Assembly: GCF_019565505.1 (NCBI RefSeq)
Contig: NZ_CP067378.1
Location: 124,001 to 188,000, forward strand
DNA from: Flavobacterium davisii
Lineage (GTDB): Bacteria > Bacteroidota > Bacteroidia > Flavobacteriales > Flavobacteriaceae
Length of the DNA: 64,000 nucleotides
Direction: 5' to 3'
Shown one piece after another: positions 18,728-30,416 of the stretch (within the stretch, counting starts at the first letter, position 1; each line of letters starts with the position of its first letter). The notes under the pieces are model-generated. The model saw only the letters and a list, made by a program, of their open reading frames with translations, was not told where the DNA came from and searched no databases. The translations under genes were made by a program, and so were the position numbers.

Positions 18728-19222
18728 TTATGTTAATTTACTCCTTTTTATTTCTTCAATTATTTCACTCGTAATGGAAACTAATTTATTTTCTATTTGT
18801 CTTGTTAGTTCTTCCAAGTCGTTAAAGTTTGGCTTATCAATTAGTACTGTTTCAAGAATTGAATATTGAGGTCTAGTTGTTCTGTCTTTATTCCATTTAG
18901 TTAATTTAAAGTATTCCCAATATTTTTCTTGAATTGGAATTGTTTGCCCTAAAAGCCAAATTTCAAATTGCATTTTTGTATGATTCAATACGAGTCCCAT
19001 TTTTAGCTTTCTTTTTTTTAAAAAGTCGTTTGTATAATAAAAATATGTGTAGTCCATATAACCTTGAAAAAGACTTCCGAATGAATATGTTTCTATAAGG
19101 TTCTTTGATAAATTTGTACTAAGTCTTGTTAGATATTTAACGAGTCCAACATAGCCTTCTTGAATATCGCCTTTGTCTAGTTGCTCTTTGTATTTGTCAA
19201 CAAAATAGTTCAAATCTTTCAT
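18728..19222 (-). CDS. DUF7000-like hypothetical protein
   Basis: 164 aa, cytosolic, no signal. The pattern LNYFVDKYKEQLDKGDIQEGYVGLVKYL, FQGYMDYTYFYYTNDFLKKRKLKMGLV and FEIWLLGQ-KYWEYF fits the family I know as DUF7000 (small proteins often carried singly in Firmicutes and Bacteroidota). Function unknown. It lies between two copies of the MITE-like repeat, which hints at an accessory insertion. Family call is moderately certain. Confidence 0.6.
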   Translation of the reverse strand: MKDLNYFVDKYKEQLDKGDIQEGYVGLVKYLTRLSTNLSKNLIETYSFGSLFQGYMDYTYFYYTNDFLKKRKLKMGLVLNHTKMQFEIWLLGQTIPIQEKYWEYFKLTKWNKDRTTRPQYSILETVLIDKPNFNDLEELTRQIENKLVSITSEIIEEIKRSKLT

Positions 19223-19380
19223 TCTTATTTCATATTATTATTTGTTTTGTTAGTTAGTCGAGTTAACTTATGCCTAAGCTGGTATATAAAAAAACGCACA
19301 ACTACCTCCAAATATAACCAAAATAGTTTGTTCAAAAAGAATATTTTCGGTTTTAGTAGTGCTGAAAAGAAGTTAAATTA

Positions 19381-19580
19381 TCCCAGATTCCGTATTAGAC
19401 TTCGTTGTGAAACAAAATTTTTTAATAAATTCAAGTGCTCACGGAAAATTTTAGAAGAAGAAATAGTGAACTATTTTGATGATTAAAATTTGAGTACGTG
19501 CTTGATATTTAAAGAAAAATAAAGTGGAATAGATTTACTTCGTCTATTCACTACGCTCGGGTCTAATGCGTAATCTGGGA
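19381..19580. repeat. Full-length MITE-like repeat, copy A
   Basis: A 200-bp noncoding element with terminal inverted repeats: TCCCAGATTCCGTATTAGAC at the left and GTCTAATGCGTAATCTGGGA at the right. Its reverse complement is nearly identical along its length to 54006-54202. It carries no transposase. An open frame reading through it (19181-19486, plus) is an artefact of the repeat. Confidence 0.85.
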
Positions 19581-19689
19581 TTATAGTAGATTTTTTTCTG
19601 TAAATATCGTTTTACTAAATTAAAAGACAAAAACATGTACTTTTTAGCGACTATGTTTGATAATTTTTACAGTGTAATTAAGATTAAAT

Positions 19690-21209
19690 CTATTGTCTTT
19701 TAAAATACTTATTTATTTCATTTTGAATTTTACTTAATACTGGTATATTTCCTGATGTCTTTTTATTTAATTGATTATACGAATATTTTAAACTAAATAA
19801 GAAAATAAGTATTGACATGATATAACTTAAACTGCTTGTATTTTGATAAATAAATAACAAAATAACAAGACTTAATAAAGATAGCATAATGATACTATTT
19901 TTTAAAATTTGTTTTTCAAATACAAATGAATAACGTCTTTTTGTAATCAAATAAATAAAAATATTGTATTGAAAGAAATGAATCAAATAAGCAACACCTA
20001 ATCCATTGATTCCATAATACATATAAAAATATATATAAAGAATTAATTTAATTAGATTTCCGTATATTCCTTCAAAAAAAAGATATAATATTTTATCACT
20101 TTTTGCAAAGGAAATATATCCCATACAGTATGAAACTAATTGAAAAAAAGTTGCAAAAGAAATGAATCGAATTAATAAAACCGAATTTAAAAATTCTTTA
20201 GATAAAAATAATTTTACTACAAAAGGTGCTATAATAATTAATAAAATCAATAATGGTGAAACTAACAAAACGACTACGTCCGTTTGTTCATTAACTAATT
20301 GTTTTATCTTTTTGTTATCTTTAGAAACCATAGACAATCTTGGAAAAAAATCAGTAGCTAATGCTGTTAATAAAAAACCTATATATTGAGTTGTTAATGA
20401 AATAGCTGCTGAATATAATCCTAAATCATTTAAACCTCCTCTTTCTTCTATAAAAGTATTGATGAATTGGTTAGTAATTAATCCTAAAAGAGTTGTTATA
20501 ATCAGAACTAAACCTAATTGTATAATTTTTTTGGCATATATAATAATTGTATTATTTAATTCAAAACGTACTTTAATGTTACTTTTTATAAAATAAAGGA
20601 GTGAAATTATAAAACTAATAAAAGCTGAACTTAAAATTGAAGGAACTATACCTCCTTGTTTATAGTTATAAAATAATAAACTGGATAGTACAAAGCTAAT
20701 AATAGATATGTATATACTTGAAACAATGATATCGTGTATCATTTGTAAAGACTTAAAAATAGTTTGTATTCCTTTTGCTAAAGTTGTAAAGAAAATAAAT
20801 AAAGATAAAAGGATAAAATCTTGGTAATGATTGGATGTTTTAAATGTAAACAGGCTTAATTGTTGGGCAAAGACAACAGTTAAAAAGGTTCCTAAAAGAG
20901 CTGAAAATAAAAATAATAATATTGAAATATGGGTTCTTTTTTCTATTGCTTGCTGATCGTCTTCCTCTAAGGTATCTGATAACTCTCTTACCACACTTAA
21001 CTCTAAGCCAAATAAACTAAAAGTGGATATAATGTTTAGAGTAGAATTAAAAAGATTATTTAAAGCAATACCAGAAGGACCTAAAAAAACAGCCATAATC
21101 TTCCCCTTAAATAGAGCTATTATAATATTTACAAACTGAACTAATCCAAAGCTTAAAGTATTACTCAGGCTTTTTTATAACTTTTAATATTGGAGGTGTC
21201 TTCTTGCAT
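19690..21209 (-). CDS. O-antigen/polysaccharide flippase, Wzx/MATE-like (frameshifted)
   Basis: A multi-pass membrane protein of about 12 helices. The main frame opens at 21096 (MAVFLGPSGI) but upstream sequence in the same frame gives SLSNTLSFGLVQFVN. One A missing at about 21173-21178 connects this to an ATG at 21209 (MQEDTSNIKSYKK). The repaired 506-aa protein begins like other Bacteroidota O-antigen translocases. It flips lipid-linked oligosaccharide units across the inner membrane. It is the last gene of the acyltransferase-aminotransferase-flippase cassette, the same order as wecD-wecE-wzxE in enterobacteria. Confidence 0.85.
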
Positions 21210-21302
21210 AATAACTAAAAATTCAGAAACAAGTTTCTTTACATCTAAATTAACAACATCTAATTAGGCTAACATCTGGTATTTTAGATATCGATAAAAG
21301 CA

Positions 21303-22382
21303 TTAAAAAGTATTGATTATTTTTATTACATAATCTACTTCTTCTTTAGTCATAACTGGACTTATAGGCAAACTAAGTACTTCATTATGGATCTTTTCTG
21401 TAACTGGAAAGTTTAAATCATTCCATTCATACATTGCTTTTTGCTTATGTGGCGCAACAGGATAATGAATAAGTGTTTGAATCCCGTTAATTTCTAAAAA
21501 TTTTTGTAGTTCATTACGTTTTTTACACCTAACCACAAAAACATGAAATACATGTTCCTCTAACGTTTTAATTTGAGGAAGAATGATTTGAGGATTTTTA
21601 ATTTTTTTTAAATAACAATCCGCAATTACCTTTCTTTTTTATTATCCGCATCTAATTTAGGAAGTTTAATATTTAAAAAAGCCGCTTGTAATTCATCTAA
21701 TCTTGAATTAAATCCTTTCAATTCATTATAATATTTGCTTAATGAACCATAATTACGTAATTTCTGTACAAGGTCAGCTATTTCTTTATCATTTGTTACT
21801 ACAGCGCCTCCATCTCCCAGAGCACCTAAATTCTTACCGGATAAAAACTGAATGTACGGGTATGATTTCCTTTAAACTTTAAACCATGGGCTTGTGCACA
21901 GTCTTCTATAATTAACAAATCGTATTTTGCACCTATTTCTATTATAGCATCCATATCAGCTAATTGACCATACAAATGAACCACTAGAATTCCTTTTGTT
22001 TTAAAAGTTATCTTTTCTTTTATTTTAGAAGAATTTATAGTATAGGTTTCTAAATCTGGCTCAACTAATATAGGAGTAAGTCCTGCTTGTATAATTCCTA
22101 AAATAGACGCTATATAAGTATTGGCTGGAACTATAATTTCATCCCCTTTTTTTAAATTCCCTTTTTCTAAATAAGCTAAAAGGGTAAGTGTTATGGCATC
22201 TAATCCATTTCCTACTCCAACGCAATAATTAGATAAACAATAATTTGCAAATTGTTTTTCAAATAGCGTTACTTCTTTTCCTAAAATATACCATCCTGAT
22301 CTTAATATTTCTTGTAACTTATCTTGAAAAAGAATTTCATAAGGTTCATTTATCTTTTTAAGTTTAAAAAAGATACATTCAT
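21303..22382 (-). CDS. DegT/DnrJ/EryC1 aminotransferase, FdtB/QdtB-like (frameshifted)
   Basis: PLP-dependent sugar aminotransferase, probably forming a dTDP-3-amino-3,6-dideoxyhexose. Reading across frames: [11 protein letters not shown] start, [51 protein letters not shown], the PLP lysine in [15 protein letters not shown], and the C-terminal [11 protein letters not shown] and [14 protein letters not shown]. Three missing bases (about 22366-22372, 21837-21840, 21633-21641) break it; repaired length is 360 aa. The SGWYILG and GVGNGLDA forms favour the 3-aminating FdtB/QdtB branch over WecE. The matching ketoisomerase FdtA is at 38551. Confidence 0.88.
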
Positions 22383-22460
22383 AAAGTCAGGGTTTAATAT
22401 AATATCTGTCATAAATTTATTAGATTCTATTTTTTTCTATGTTCTTTTATTAATTTGATT

Positions 22461-23397
22461 TTATATTTCTATTTCATATATATCAAAATTATAAATTGAA
22501 CAGCCTAACTCTATTTTTTGTTGTAACAAACCTACATTATATCCTAGAGAACTATCATCACTAACGGTTCCCATATCAAAAAACTGAAATGAATTTTCAT
22601 ATTTTTGAATCAATTTAATAAATAAAAAATCAAGTGCTCTATATTTTTCGCCTAATGTAGTGGTAGCTCCATATTGGGATTTTATTCCTTTTTTGATACA
22701 AAAAGCGTAATTCCTGCCATAATTTCATTTTGAAAATAAACGGAGTACTGTATAATATTATCAGGAAATAAATTCCGTAATTTTTGTATTTCAGCTAATG
22801 AATGTACAGGTTTTGTATTATAACGATTTAACAATCTAGGCTCTAAAACTTGTGTCCAAAAGGGTTTAAAATTAGATTCTTCTCGTATTTCTAAACCTAA
22901 TTTATTAATTTTATTAAAGTGTTTCATTTTACTTTTAGAAATGGAAACAGTTTTTTTATAATCAATCATTAAACTCATTTCTCGTTTAATCAACGAGCAT
23001 TTGTAACGATTAAACAAGAGAGAATCGACACCTTGATTATCATTTAAATACAAATCAGGCATTTGTTTTAAGATAATCTTTTTTATTTTTTTTCTTTTAA
23101 AAATTTAAAAATACTTTCAAAAATTATTTCTATTTTGTTCAGAGCCATTTTTGATAAAAAATAAAAACCGCCATAAGTTAATCCTTGATGTGAATATACA
23201 ACTTGTCCTATCCTATTAGCTGGTAGAATAGCTACTAGTCTTTTATCATCAAAAATCATTAATGAAAAATCTTCAAAGTGTTCTTTATGATATTCCATAT
23301 AATCACGATGAAATAAAAAAGTCGTCCTTTTAGATTCTTCAACAAACGCATTCCAAATTGTATAGTAAGTTGAATTATATTGTATTATTTTAAACAA
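22461..23397 (-). CDS. FemAB/GNAT-like acyltransferase of glycan cassette (frameshifted)
   Basis: The N-terminal frame has TTFLFHRDYMEYH, LVAILPANRIGQVVYSHQGLTYGG; the second frame runs to FVSKK; the third gives GATTTLGEKYRALDFLF, FFDMGTVSDDSSLGYN and ends at 22461. Missing As at about 23085-23096 and 22687-22694 explain both breaks; repaired length is 312 aa. This GNAT-like/FemAB-like family occurs beside FdtB-type aminotransferases. It probably N-acylates the amino sugar. That role is inferred from context. Confidence 0.8.
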
Positions 23398-23478
23398 ACT
23401 CTATTTTTAAATATTAAAAGTCGAAAAATACACATTTTAATATGCCTATACAAATTTTAAGATCTCAGATTTTTTAGA

Positions 23479-23486
23479 TAATTTTG
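23479..23486 (+). promoter_or_regulatory. -7 box of the TrmH-family gene
   Basis: TAATTTTG, a TAnnTTTG match, 18 bp before the ATG at 23505. It supports that ATG over the upstream TTG start at 23484, which would leave almost no leader. Confidence 0.45.
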
Positions 23487-23504
23487 GTTTCTTATTTAAA
23501 TACA

Positions 23505-24290
23505 ATGAAACAAATTAGCTCAATTCATAATCCTTATATCAAATCATTAAATTTATTACAAGAAAAAGCCAAAGAAAGAAAGAAAACAGGAACCTTTTTA
23601 ATTGAAGGAATACGTGAAATAGAATTAGCTAAAAAAGGAGGCTATCATATAGATAGCATTTTAATCTGCACAGAAATACTTTCTGCATTTGATGTCACTG
23701 TATTTGAATCCAATCAAATTATCGAAATATCAAAAGAAGTATATCACAAGTTGGCTTATCGTGATACAACGGAAGGAATTCTGGCTGTTGCAAAAACTAA
23801 ATCTTTTAATTTAACCGATTTAAAATTACCTAAAACCCCTTTAATATTAGTTGCAGAAGCTCCTGAAAAACCCGGTAATATTGGAGCTATACTTCGTACA
23901 GCAGATGCTGCCAATTTGGATGCGGTAATTATTGCAAATCCCAAAAGTGATTTATACAACCCAAATATTGTTAGATCTAGTGTAGGTTGTTTATTTACTA
24001 ATCAAATTGCAACTGGTACTACTGATGAAATTATAGATTTCCTAAAAATCAATCAAATTAATTTTTATGCGGCTACATTACAAAATTCTACAAATTATCA
24101 TACCCAAGATTACACTCAAGCAACAGCACTGGTTGTGGGTACTGAAGCCATAGGACTAAGTGAAAAATGGCGAACTGAGGCTACTCAAAATATAATAATT
24201 CCTATGCAAGGAGCTATAGATAGTATGAATGTATCTGTTGCCGCTGCTATCTTAATTTTTGAAGCTAAAAGACAACGTGATTTTAAGTAA
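23505..24290 (+). CDS. TrmH/SpoU-family RNA 2'-O-methyltransferase
   Basis: 261 aa from the ATG at 23505 (MKQISSIHNPYIKSL). It has an N-terminal RNA-binding L30e-like substrate domain (FLIEGIREIELA) and a SPOUT domain. The three SpoU motifs are EKPGNIGAILRTADAA, VVGTEAIGLS and IIPMQGAIDSMNVSVAAAI. It uses SAM to methylate a ribose in rRNA or tRNA; the precise target (RlmB- or TsnR-like) is not decidable here. The gene is intact. Confidence 0.9.
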   Translation: MKQISSIHNPYIKSLNLLQEKAKERKKTGTFLIEGIREIELAKKGGYHIDSILICTEILSAFDVTVFESNQIIEISKEVYHKLAYRDTTEGILAVAKTKSFNLTDLKLPKTPLILVAEAPEKPGNIGAILRTADAANLDAVIIANPKSDLYNPNIVRSSVGCLFTNQIATGTTDEIIDFLKINQINFYAATLQNSTNYHTQDYTQATALVVGTEAIGLSEKWRTEATQNIIIPMQGAIDSMNVSVAAAILIFEAKRQRDFK

Positions 24291-24666
24291 TTTAACAAAT
24301 AACATTTTTTACATTTCAACAAACAAAAACTAAAACCAATCTGAACACAAAAAATCATCATTCCTTATTCTGTTTCTAAAACAACCTCTTAATTAACAAT
24401 TTGTTACAAAAACATCATATCTTATTGATTCCAAAATCTTTAATTTTATATTTTGGCTTTTACTATATCTTTAATGTAAAAATACTGTTAAAGAATTAAT
24501 TCTTTTAAGATATCATGATGTCATTACAAATTTTGTCAATAAATTTGATGGTATTATATAATGATATTTTAGTTATAACCTTCCTATGTTTTTGTATTGA
24601 ATATATTAAAAACGAATAAAACTAAGGATTAAGCGATAACTATTTTCAAAAGAATAGACTGTATAT
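24291..24666. other. AT-rich leader upstream of ppk1
   Basis: About 375 bp without a gene. No repeat copy or clear hairpin; presumably holds the ppk1-ppx promoter and a long leader. Confidence 0.4.
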
Positions 24667-26779
24667 ATGCCAAATAATCAAAATAGATATATAGACCGAG
24701 AAAAAAGCTGGTTAGCTTTTAATTTTAGAGTATTACAAGAAGCAGCTGATGAAAAAGTTCCTTTATTAGATCGTTTGCGATTTTTAGGAATTTTTTCAAA
24801 TAATCTTGATGAATTTTTTAGAGTTCGATATGCTGCTATCAGAAGGTTAGCTCTGGAAGGAAAAACAGGGGAAGAAATTTTAGGTGGAATATCATTACAA
24901 CAGTTAATTAAAGACATAACGGATACTGTTATAGAGCAACAATCTGAAAGCCTTCGAATATTGAGTCTTATTGAAAAAGAATTAGGAAAAGAAGGTATTT
25001 TTATTATTAATGAAACCGAAATAAATAAAGAACAACAAAATTTTATTAGAGATTTTTTTATTCAAAAAGTAAGTCCTGAACTGGTAACGATTATACTTAA
25101 TGATTTAGACGAATTTCCTTTATTAAAAGATACCTCAGGATATTTGGCTATTAAAATGGTTATGAAACCAAATGAAGAAAGTAGCCTTTTTGAAAAAATA
25201 AAATTAAAAAAAGAAGTTCGATATGCTGTAATTGAAATTCCTAAAACCATTAATCGTTTTGTTGTTTTACCTTCTAATAATGATAAACAATATGTTATCA
25301 TGCTAGATGATGTAATACGTTATAACATTCATCAAATATTTACCATTTTTGATTATGATAGCATAACTGCTCACATGATAAAAATTACTCGTGATGCAGA
25401 ATTAGAACTTGATACAGATTTAAACAAAAGTTTTTTAGAAAAAATTTCACTAGGTGTAAAAGATCGAAGAATAGGTGAACCTGTACGCTTTGTATACGAT
25501 CAAACAATAGACAAAGATACTTTGAAATTTTTTTACATAAAATGGGAATAAATTCTAAGGATAGTTTAATTCCTGGGGTCGATATCATAATCGTAGGGAT
25601 TATATGGATTTTCCTAATTTAGGCAGATTTGACTTATTATATAAATCAAACGTACCATTAATAGTAAAAGGTTTAAGCCTAGAAGGAAGTATATTAAAAC
25701 AAATTGAATACAAAGATTTTTTAATAAATGCTCCTTATCAATCTTTTTCCTATATCATTCGATTTCTTAGAGAAGCAGCCTTAGATCCATACGTAACAAC
25801 TATAAAAATTACCTTATATCGTTTAGCTAAAAACTCACAAATTGTAAGTTCATTAATTAATGCTGCTAAAAATGGTAAAAAAGTTATTGTTCAAATAGAG
25901 TTACAAGCTCGATTTGATGAAGCAAGTAATATTTCTTACGCAGAAATAATGCAAACAGAAGGTATCGAATTGATTTTTGGTGTAAAAGGTCTAAAAGTTC
26001 ATAGCAAAATATGCTATGTAGAACGAATTGACGAAAAAAGAAAATTAAAACGCTATGGCATTATATCAACAGGTAATTTTAACGAATCTAGTGCTAAAGT
26101 ATATACTGATGTAACATTATTCACAGCCCATCAAAAAATATTGAAAGACATGGTTAAAGTTTTTGAGTTCTTTCAAATTAATTATAAAGTACATCGCTAT
26201 AAACATTTGATTTTATCGCCTCATTATACTCGATCTAAATTTTGCAAATTAATTGATCGTGAAATACTTAACGCGTCATTAGGAAAAGCAGCTTACATAA
26301 AACTTAAAATGAATAGTTTATCTGATTACAAAATGATAGATAAATTATATGACGCTAGTAGAGCTGGTGTAAAAATTCAATTGATTGTTAGAGGAATTTG
26401 TTCTCTAATACCGTGTATTAAAGGAATGAGTGAAAATATAGAAGCCATTTCTATAGTAGATGCCTATTTAGAACATTCCAGAGTTTATATTTTTTGCAAT
26501 GACAATAATCCTGATGTATTTATTTCATCAGCCGACTTTATGACTAGAAACTTAGATGCTCGTGTAGAGGTTTCTTGTCCTATTTATGATGACGATATAA
26601 AAAAAGAATTAATAAGCACTTTTGATATAGGTTGGAAGGGGAATGTTAAGGCACGCTTTCACTCTGAAAAATTAGATAATAAATACCGATTAAGAGCAGA
26701 TAATCCCATTTTTAGAGCACAATTAGAAACCTATCAATACTATCGAAATAAAATAGAAGTTATAGAAGAAATAATTTAA
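24667..26779 (+). CDS. ppk1: Polyphosphate kinase 1 (frameshifted)
   Basis: PPK1 makes inorganic polyphosphate from ATP. The first frame starts YIDREKSWLAFNFRVLQEA, the family's N domain, with NNLDEFFRVR. The second long frame carries the active-site LKVHSKICYV (phospho-histidine), FNESSAKVYTD and the second histidine in YLEHSRVYIF. Two single-base losses (about 25538-25542 in As and 25575-25578 in Gs) separate them; between them the intermediate frame reads MGINSKDSLIPG. Repaired length is 704 aa, as expected. It is followed by ppx after 10 bp. Confidence 0.95.
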
Positions 26780-26789
26780 ATCAATCCGA

Positions 26790-27679
26790 ATGATTAATAT
26801 AAAAAAATATGCCGCAATTGATATAGGATCTAATGCTGTAAGATTACTTATCATGAATGTAGTAGAACAAGAAGGTAAAGAAACTCAATTTAATAAAAGT
26901 GCTTTATTCAGAGTACCTATACGTCTAGGACAAGATGCTTTTACAGTGGGAGAAATTACGCAGGAAAATATTAATCGGATGATAGATGCTATGAAAGCCT
27001 ATAAATTATTAATGGGCGTTTATAAAGTCGAAAAATATAAAGCCTGTGCAACTTCTGCTATGAGGGAAGCATATAATGCCAAAGAAGTAGTAGAATTAGT
27101 AAAAAGAAAGCCGAAATTAAAATTGATATTATTGATGGTAAAAAAGAAGCCGCAATCATTGCCGCCTCTGATTTACATTCATTTATTAAAACAGAACAAA
27201 CCTATTTATATGTTGATGTAGGCGGAGGAAGTACTGAATTTTCTTTGTTCAGCGAAGGAAAAATGATAGCCTCTAAATCATTTAAAAATGGAACTGTTCG
27301 ATTACTTAATGAAATGGTAAATAACGTGGTTTGGGAAGAAATAGAAAAATGGATAAAAAATGTAACAGAACCTTATGAAGAAATTACTCTAATTGGGTCT
27401 GGAGGAAATATTAATAAAATTTTTAAACTATCTGGTAAACAACAAGACAAACCTTTATCGTATATTTATTTAAATACACAATACCAATACCTCTCTTCAT
27501 TATCTTATGAGGAAAGAATTGCTGAATTGGGATTAAATACAGACCGAGCTGATGTAATTATACATGCTCTTAGAATTTATTTAAACGCTATGAAGTGGAG
27601 TAAAGCTAATAAAATTTATGTTCCAAAAATAGGCCTTTCAGACGGTATTATCAAGGCAATGTACCATGAAAAGATCTAA
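26790..27679 (+). CDS. ppx: Ppx/GppA exopolyphosphatase (frameshifted)
   Basis: ASKHA-fold phosphatase that degrades polyphosphate or pppGpp. The first frame has AAIDIGSNAVRLLI (phosphate-1 loop) and ACATSAMREAYN. The second has YVDVGGGSTEFSLFSEGK (phosphate-2), IGSGGNI and ADVIIHALRIYL. One A is missing at about 27101-27106. Repaired length is 296 aa, i.e. the short Ppx form without the C-terminal HD extension. It is in an operon with ppk1, so synthesis and breakdown genes are co-transcribed. Confidence 0.93.
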
Positions 27680-27901
27680 AAATCAGCATCCTTTTATTAG
27701 AAAAAGATATTACTTAAAGATCCGCTATAAAAAGAAAAATTTTTAATCCATAAAATGAAATTCTTCCCTTTTTTAGTGTTTATAAATATGAGTTATTCTT
27801 TGGTCAAAGTGACAAACAATACGTTAAGCCTGCTATTTTACCCCCTCATATCTATAAGAAAAATTTTATTCGTTTTTCATTCATCGTCTTCATCACAAAA
27901 T

Positions 27902-27938
27902 CTAACGCGTAATCTGTTTGGCTCAAATTACGCGTTAG
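27902..27938. repeat. Perfect 12-bp inverted repeat between ppx and the TonB receptor
   Basis: CTAACGCGTAAT (27902-27913) and ATTACGCGTTAG (27927-27938) around a 13-base loop. The arms resemble the MITE-like terminal repeat (GATTACGCATTAGAC). It lies between convergent genes and may serve as a bidirectional terminator. Confidence 0.65.
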
Positions 27939-27983
27939 CAATTTATTACAAATAAAAATAACGATCGAATATTTTGGATTCAA

Positions 27984-30416
27984 TCAAGATTGGATTACAA
28001 CTTTATTTCTAAAGTTAAATAATATACACGAGGTTCTGATGGGATAATACCGGACTGGGTAACCTGTTGCTCTTTTAGTAAAATATTTGTTATTTGTTAA
28101 ATTATTAACACTGGCTTCAATTTTAAACCGATTTATTTTGTATGAGGCAGATAAGTCTAACACATTGTAGGAAGGAATTCCTCCAAATATACCTGATAAA
28201 TCATTCTGATCCGAAACTCTATTAGAAGCATCGGTAAATTGAGATGATACATTAGTATATTGTGTACTAAGTAATATGTTTTTATAGCCTAAACTCAACC
28301 CTGACTTTAAATTATACAAAGGCACAAATTCAACATGATTATCTTTTATATTAGGAATATCAGACTTTATATATTTTGATTTTGTGATAGATATATTAGT
28401 AAATCCATCGAATTTAAAATTTAAATTATCTGGTAAAATTATTTTTAGGAAATTAATATTTACTAATGACTCTAAACCATAAGTAATGCCTGTACCAATA
28501 TTATCTCTCAAACGCACATCTGGTTTTAATCCTTTTGGATCACGAGCGCTATATTCACCTATCTTATTATCATATAACAAACCAAATCCGTTAATATCAT
28601 AGTTTAGGATACTTCCTATTTTTCCTCGAATACCAATATCCGAACCATATCCTTTCTCATCTGTTATATCATCTGCCACTACTATACTTGGACTAGCGGT
28701 TCTGATATCATTAAAGGTTACAGAACGGTAATTTTGTGTTATATTAGCATATACTTCTAAAGTAGATTGAGGTTTATAACTAAATCCTAGTCCTAATAAG
28801 GCAAATTTTCTTTCAAAAACTCTGTCTTCAAATTCTGTTTTATCAAGATTAATGTTTCCTGCTAAATCTCTATTAATTACTCTAAAAAAACCAACAGCTT
28901 GCGTTTTTATATATTCATATCTAAAACCGGGAGTAATAGAAAAGTGATCTGTTATTTTGAAAATATTTTCACCAAATAGGGAAACGTTTAAATTAGGATA
29001 ACTATAAGATGACTGATTTTGATAGTATGGAAATTCTTTATCTGCAATCTTAAAATCAGCCTCTGATGTAGCACTTCCGGTCCTTGTGTCCCTGTATTTT
29101 TAGATTGATAATACTTCGCTCCTATTAAAAACGCGTTACGCTTATTCCATAAGGTGTATTTATTCAAATATCGTGCTTCCGCCCCCCAATTTATAAATTC
29201 TCCTATAATTAAATCTCTTTCTGTATTTGGCACATCAGGATTGGATACTCTATTAGAACGATATCCTAATGCTTTTCTATAAGCATCTAATCCAAATAAT
29301 TGCAATGAAAAATCAGCATCATTATTAAACTTATGCTTTAAGCGCAAAGCAAATAAATTCCAATTAACAGAAAACCAATTACGTGATCTATTACTTTGAA
29401 AAGGATTGCTTGCAAACATTCCATTAGTCAAACCTCCAAGGTTGTTTAGCTAAATAATTGAAATGTGTATAATCTAAGTGTAAAGAAGTCTTATCAGATA
29501 ACTTATAATTTAAGTTTACGAAATAATTTTTTGATTCAAAATTTGAATTAGGTCTAAATCCATCACCTTTCTTGTAATTATAAAATGTATAATAACTCCA
29601 TTTCTCTTTTGTTCCACTTAAACTAGTAAAATTAGCAATTGTATTAAATGAACCTGCTGTAAAACGAGTAATAGCTTCTAGAGGTTTTGTACTAGGTTTT
29701 TTTATCTTAAAATTAATCATTCCTCCAAATTGTGTTCCATACTGAAGAGAGGCAGCACCTCTTACTATCTGGATTTCTTCTATTGCTTCTGTTGGAGTAG
29801 CATAATAACTTTCTGGATAACCTAAAACATCTGCGCTAATATCATAATCATTCTGACGTGTATTAAAATTAGCTGTCCTATTGGGATCTAAACCGCGACC
29901 TCCTATTGACAATTGTAATCCTCCATCAATACTTTCATTCATTGTAATACCTACAACTTGTGAAAAAATCTGACGTGCATTATTTACCGCTTTATTAGCT
30001 GTCAAATTATTTAAAACAACTACTTCTGTTTTTTTTCCAGCATATATCGCCGTTTCTTCAACATCTTTTAATGTTCTGATCGCACTTATTTTTTGGCGTT
30101 GGCTTACAATTTTTACTTCGGAAAGTTTTCTTAATTGTTCAATTGTAATTATTTGTAATTGAGCGGATGGTGTAATTTTTCTTTCAATAATTTCATAACC
30201 TTCTTTATAAAAAACTAGGTTTGTTGATTTTTTATTTTTTATAGTAAAATTCCCGTTGGAATCAGTAAAGTAATTTACACCTAGTTCTTTATCTAAAATT
30301 TCAACTTGTGGAACGCCTACTCCATTAAACAGAACTTTACCTATTATGGTATTTTGCGAAAACATTTTTGTAACTACAAATAAAAGTAGTAAAAATTTAA
30401 AATCCTTTAATTTCAT
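27984..30416 (-). CDS. TonB-dependent outer-membrane receptor, FecA-like (frameshifted)
   Basis: N-terminal signal, a carboxypeptidase-regulatory-like beta domain (NTIIGKVLFNGVGVPQVEI), then a plug (IFSQVVGITMNESIDG, IGGRGLDPNRTANFN, EEIQIVRGAASLQYGTQFGG) and a 22-strand barrel ending CILFNFRNKVVIQS. The plug form resembles Fe(3+)-dicitrate-type receptors. Breaks: one extra T near 29433-29441 (restores KQPGGLTNGMF) and one missing base near 29073-29080. Repaired length is 810 aa. It is the last gene of the DUF4856-imelysin-HTTM operon, overlapping HTTM by 20 bp. Confidence 0.92.

Noticed and set aside
19181..19486. 101-codon open frame on the plus strand
   Set aside because: It reads antisense to the DUF7000 gene start and then through the MITE-like repeat; no credible start and low-complexity product.
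24667..26779. ppk1 as a decayed pseudogene
   Set aside because: All catalytic residues are intact, the flanking ppx is likewise broken only in a homopolymer, and essential genes show the same error type.
27755..27955. 66-codon plus-strand open frame after ppx
   Set aside because: Runs into the inverted repeat at 27902-27938; composition is that of spacer DNA.
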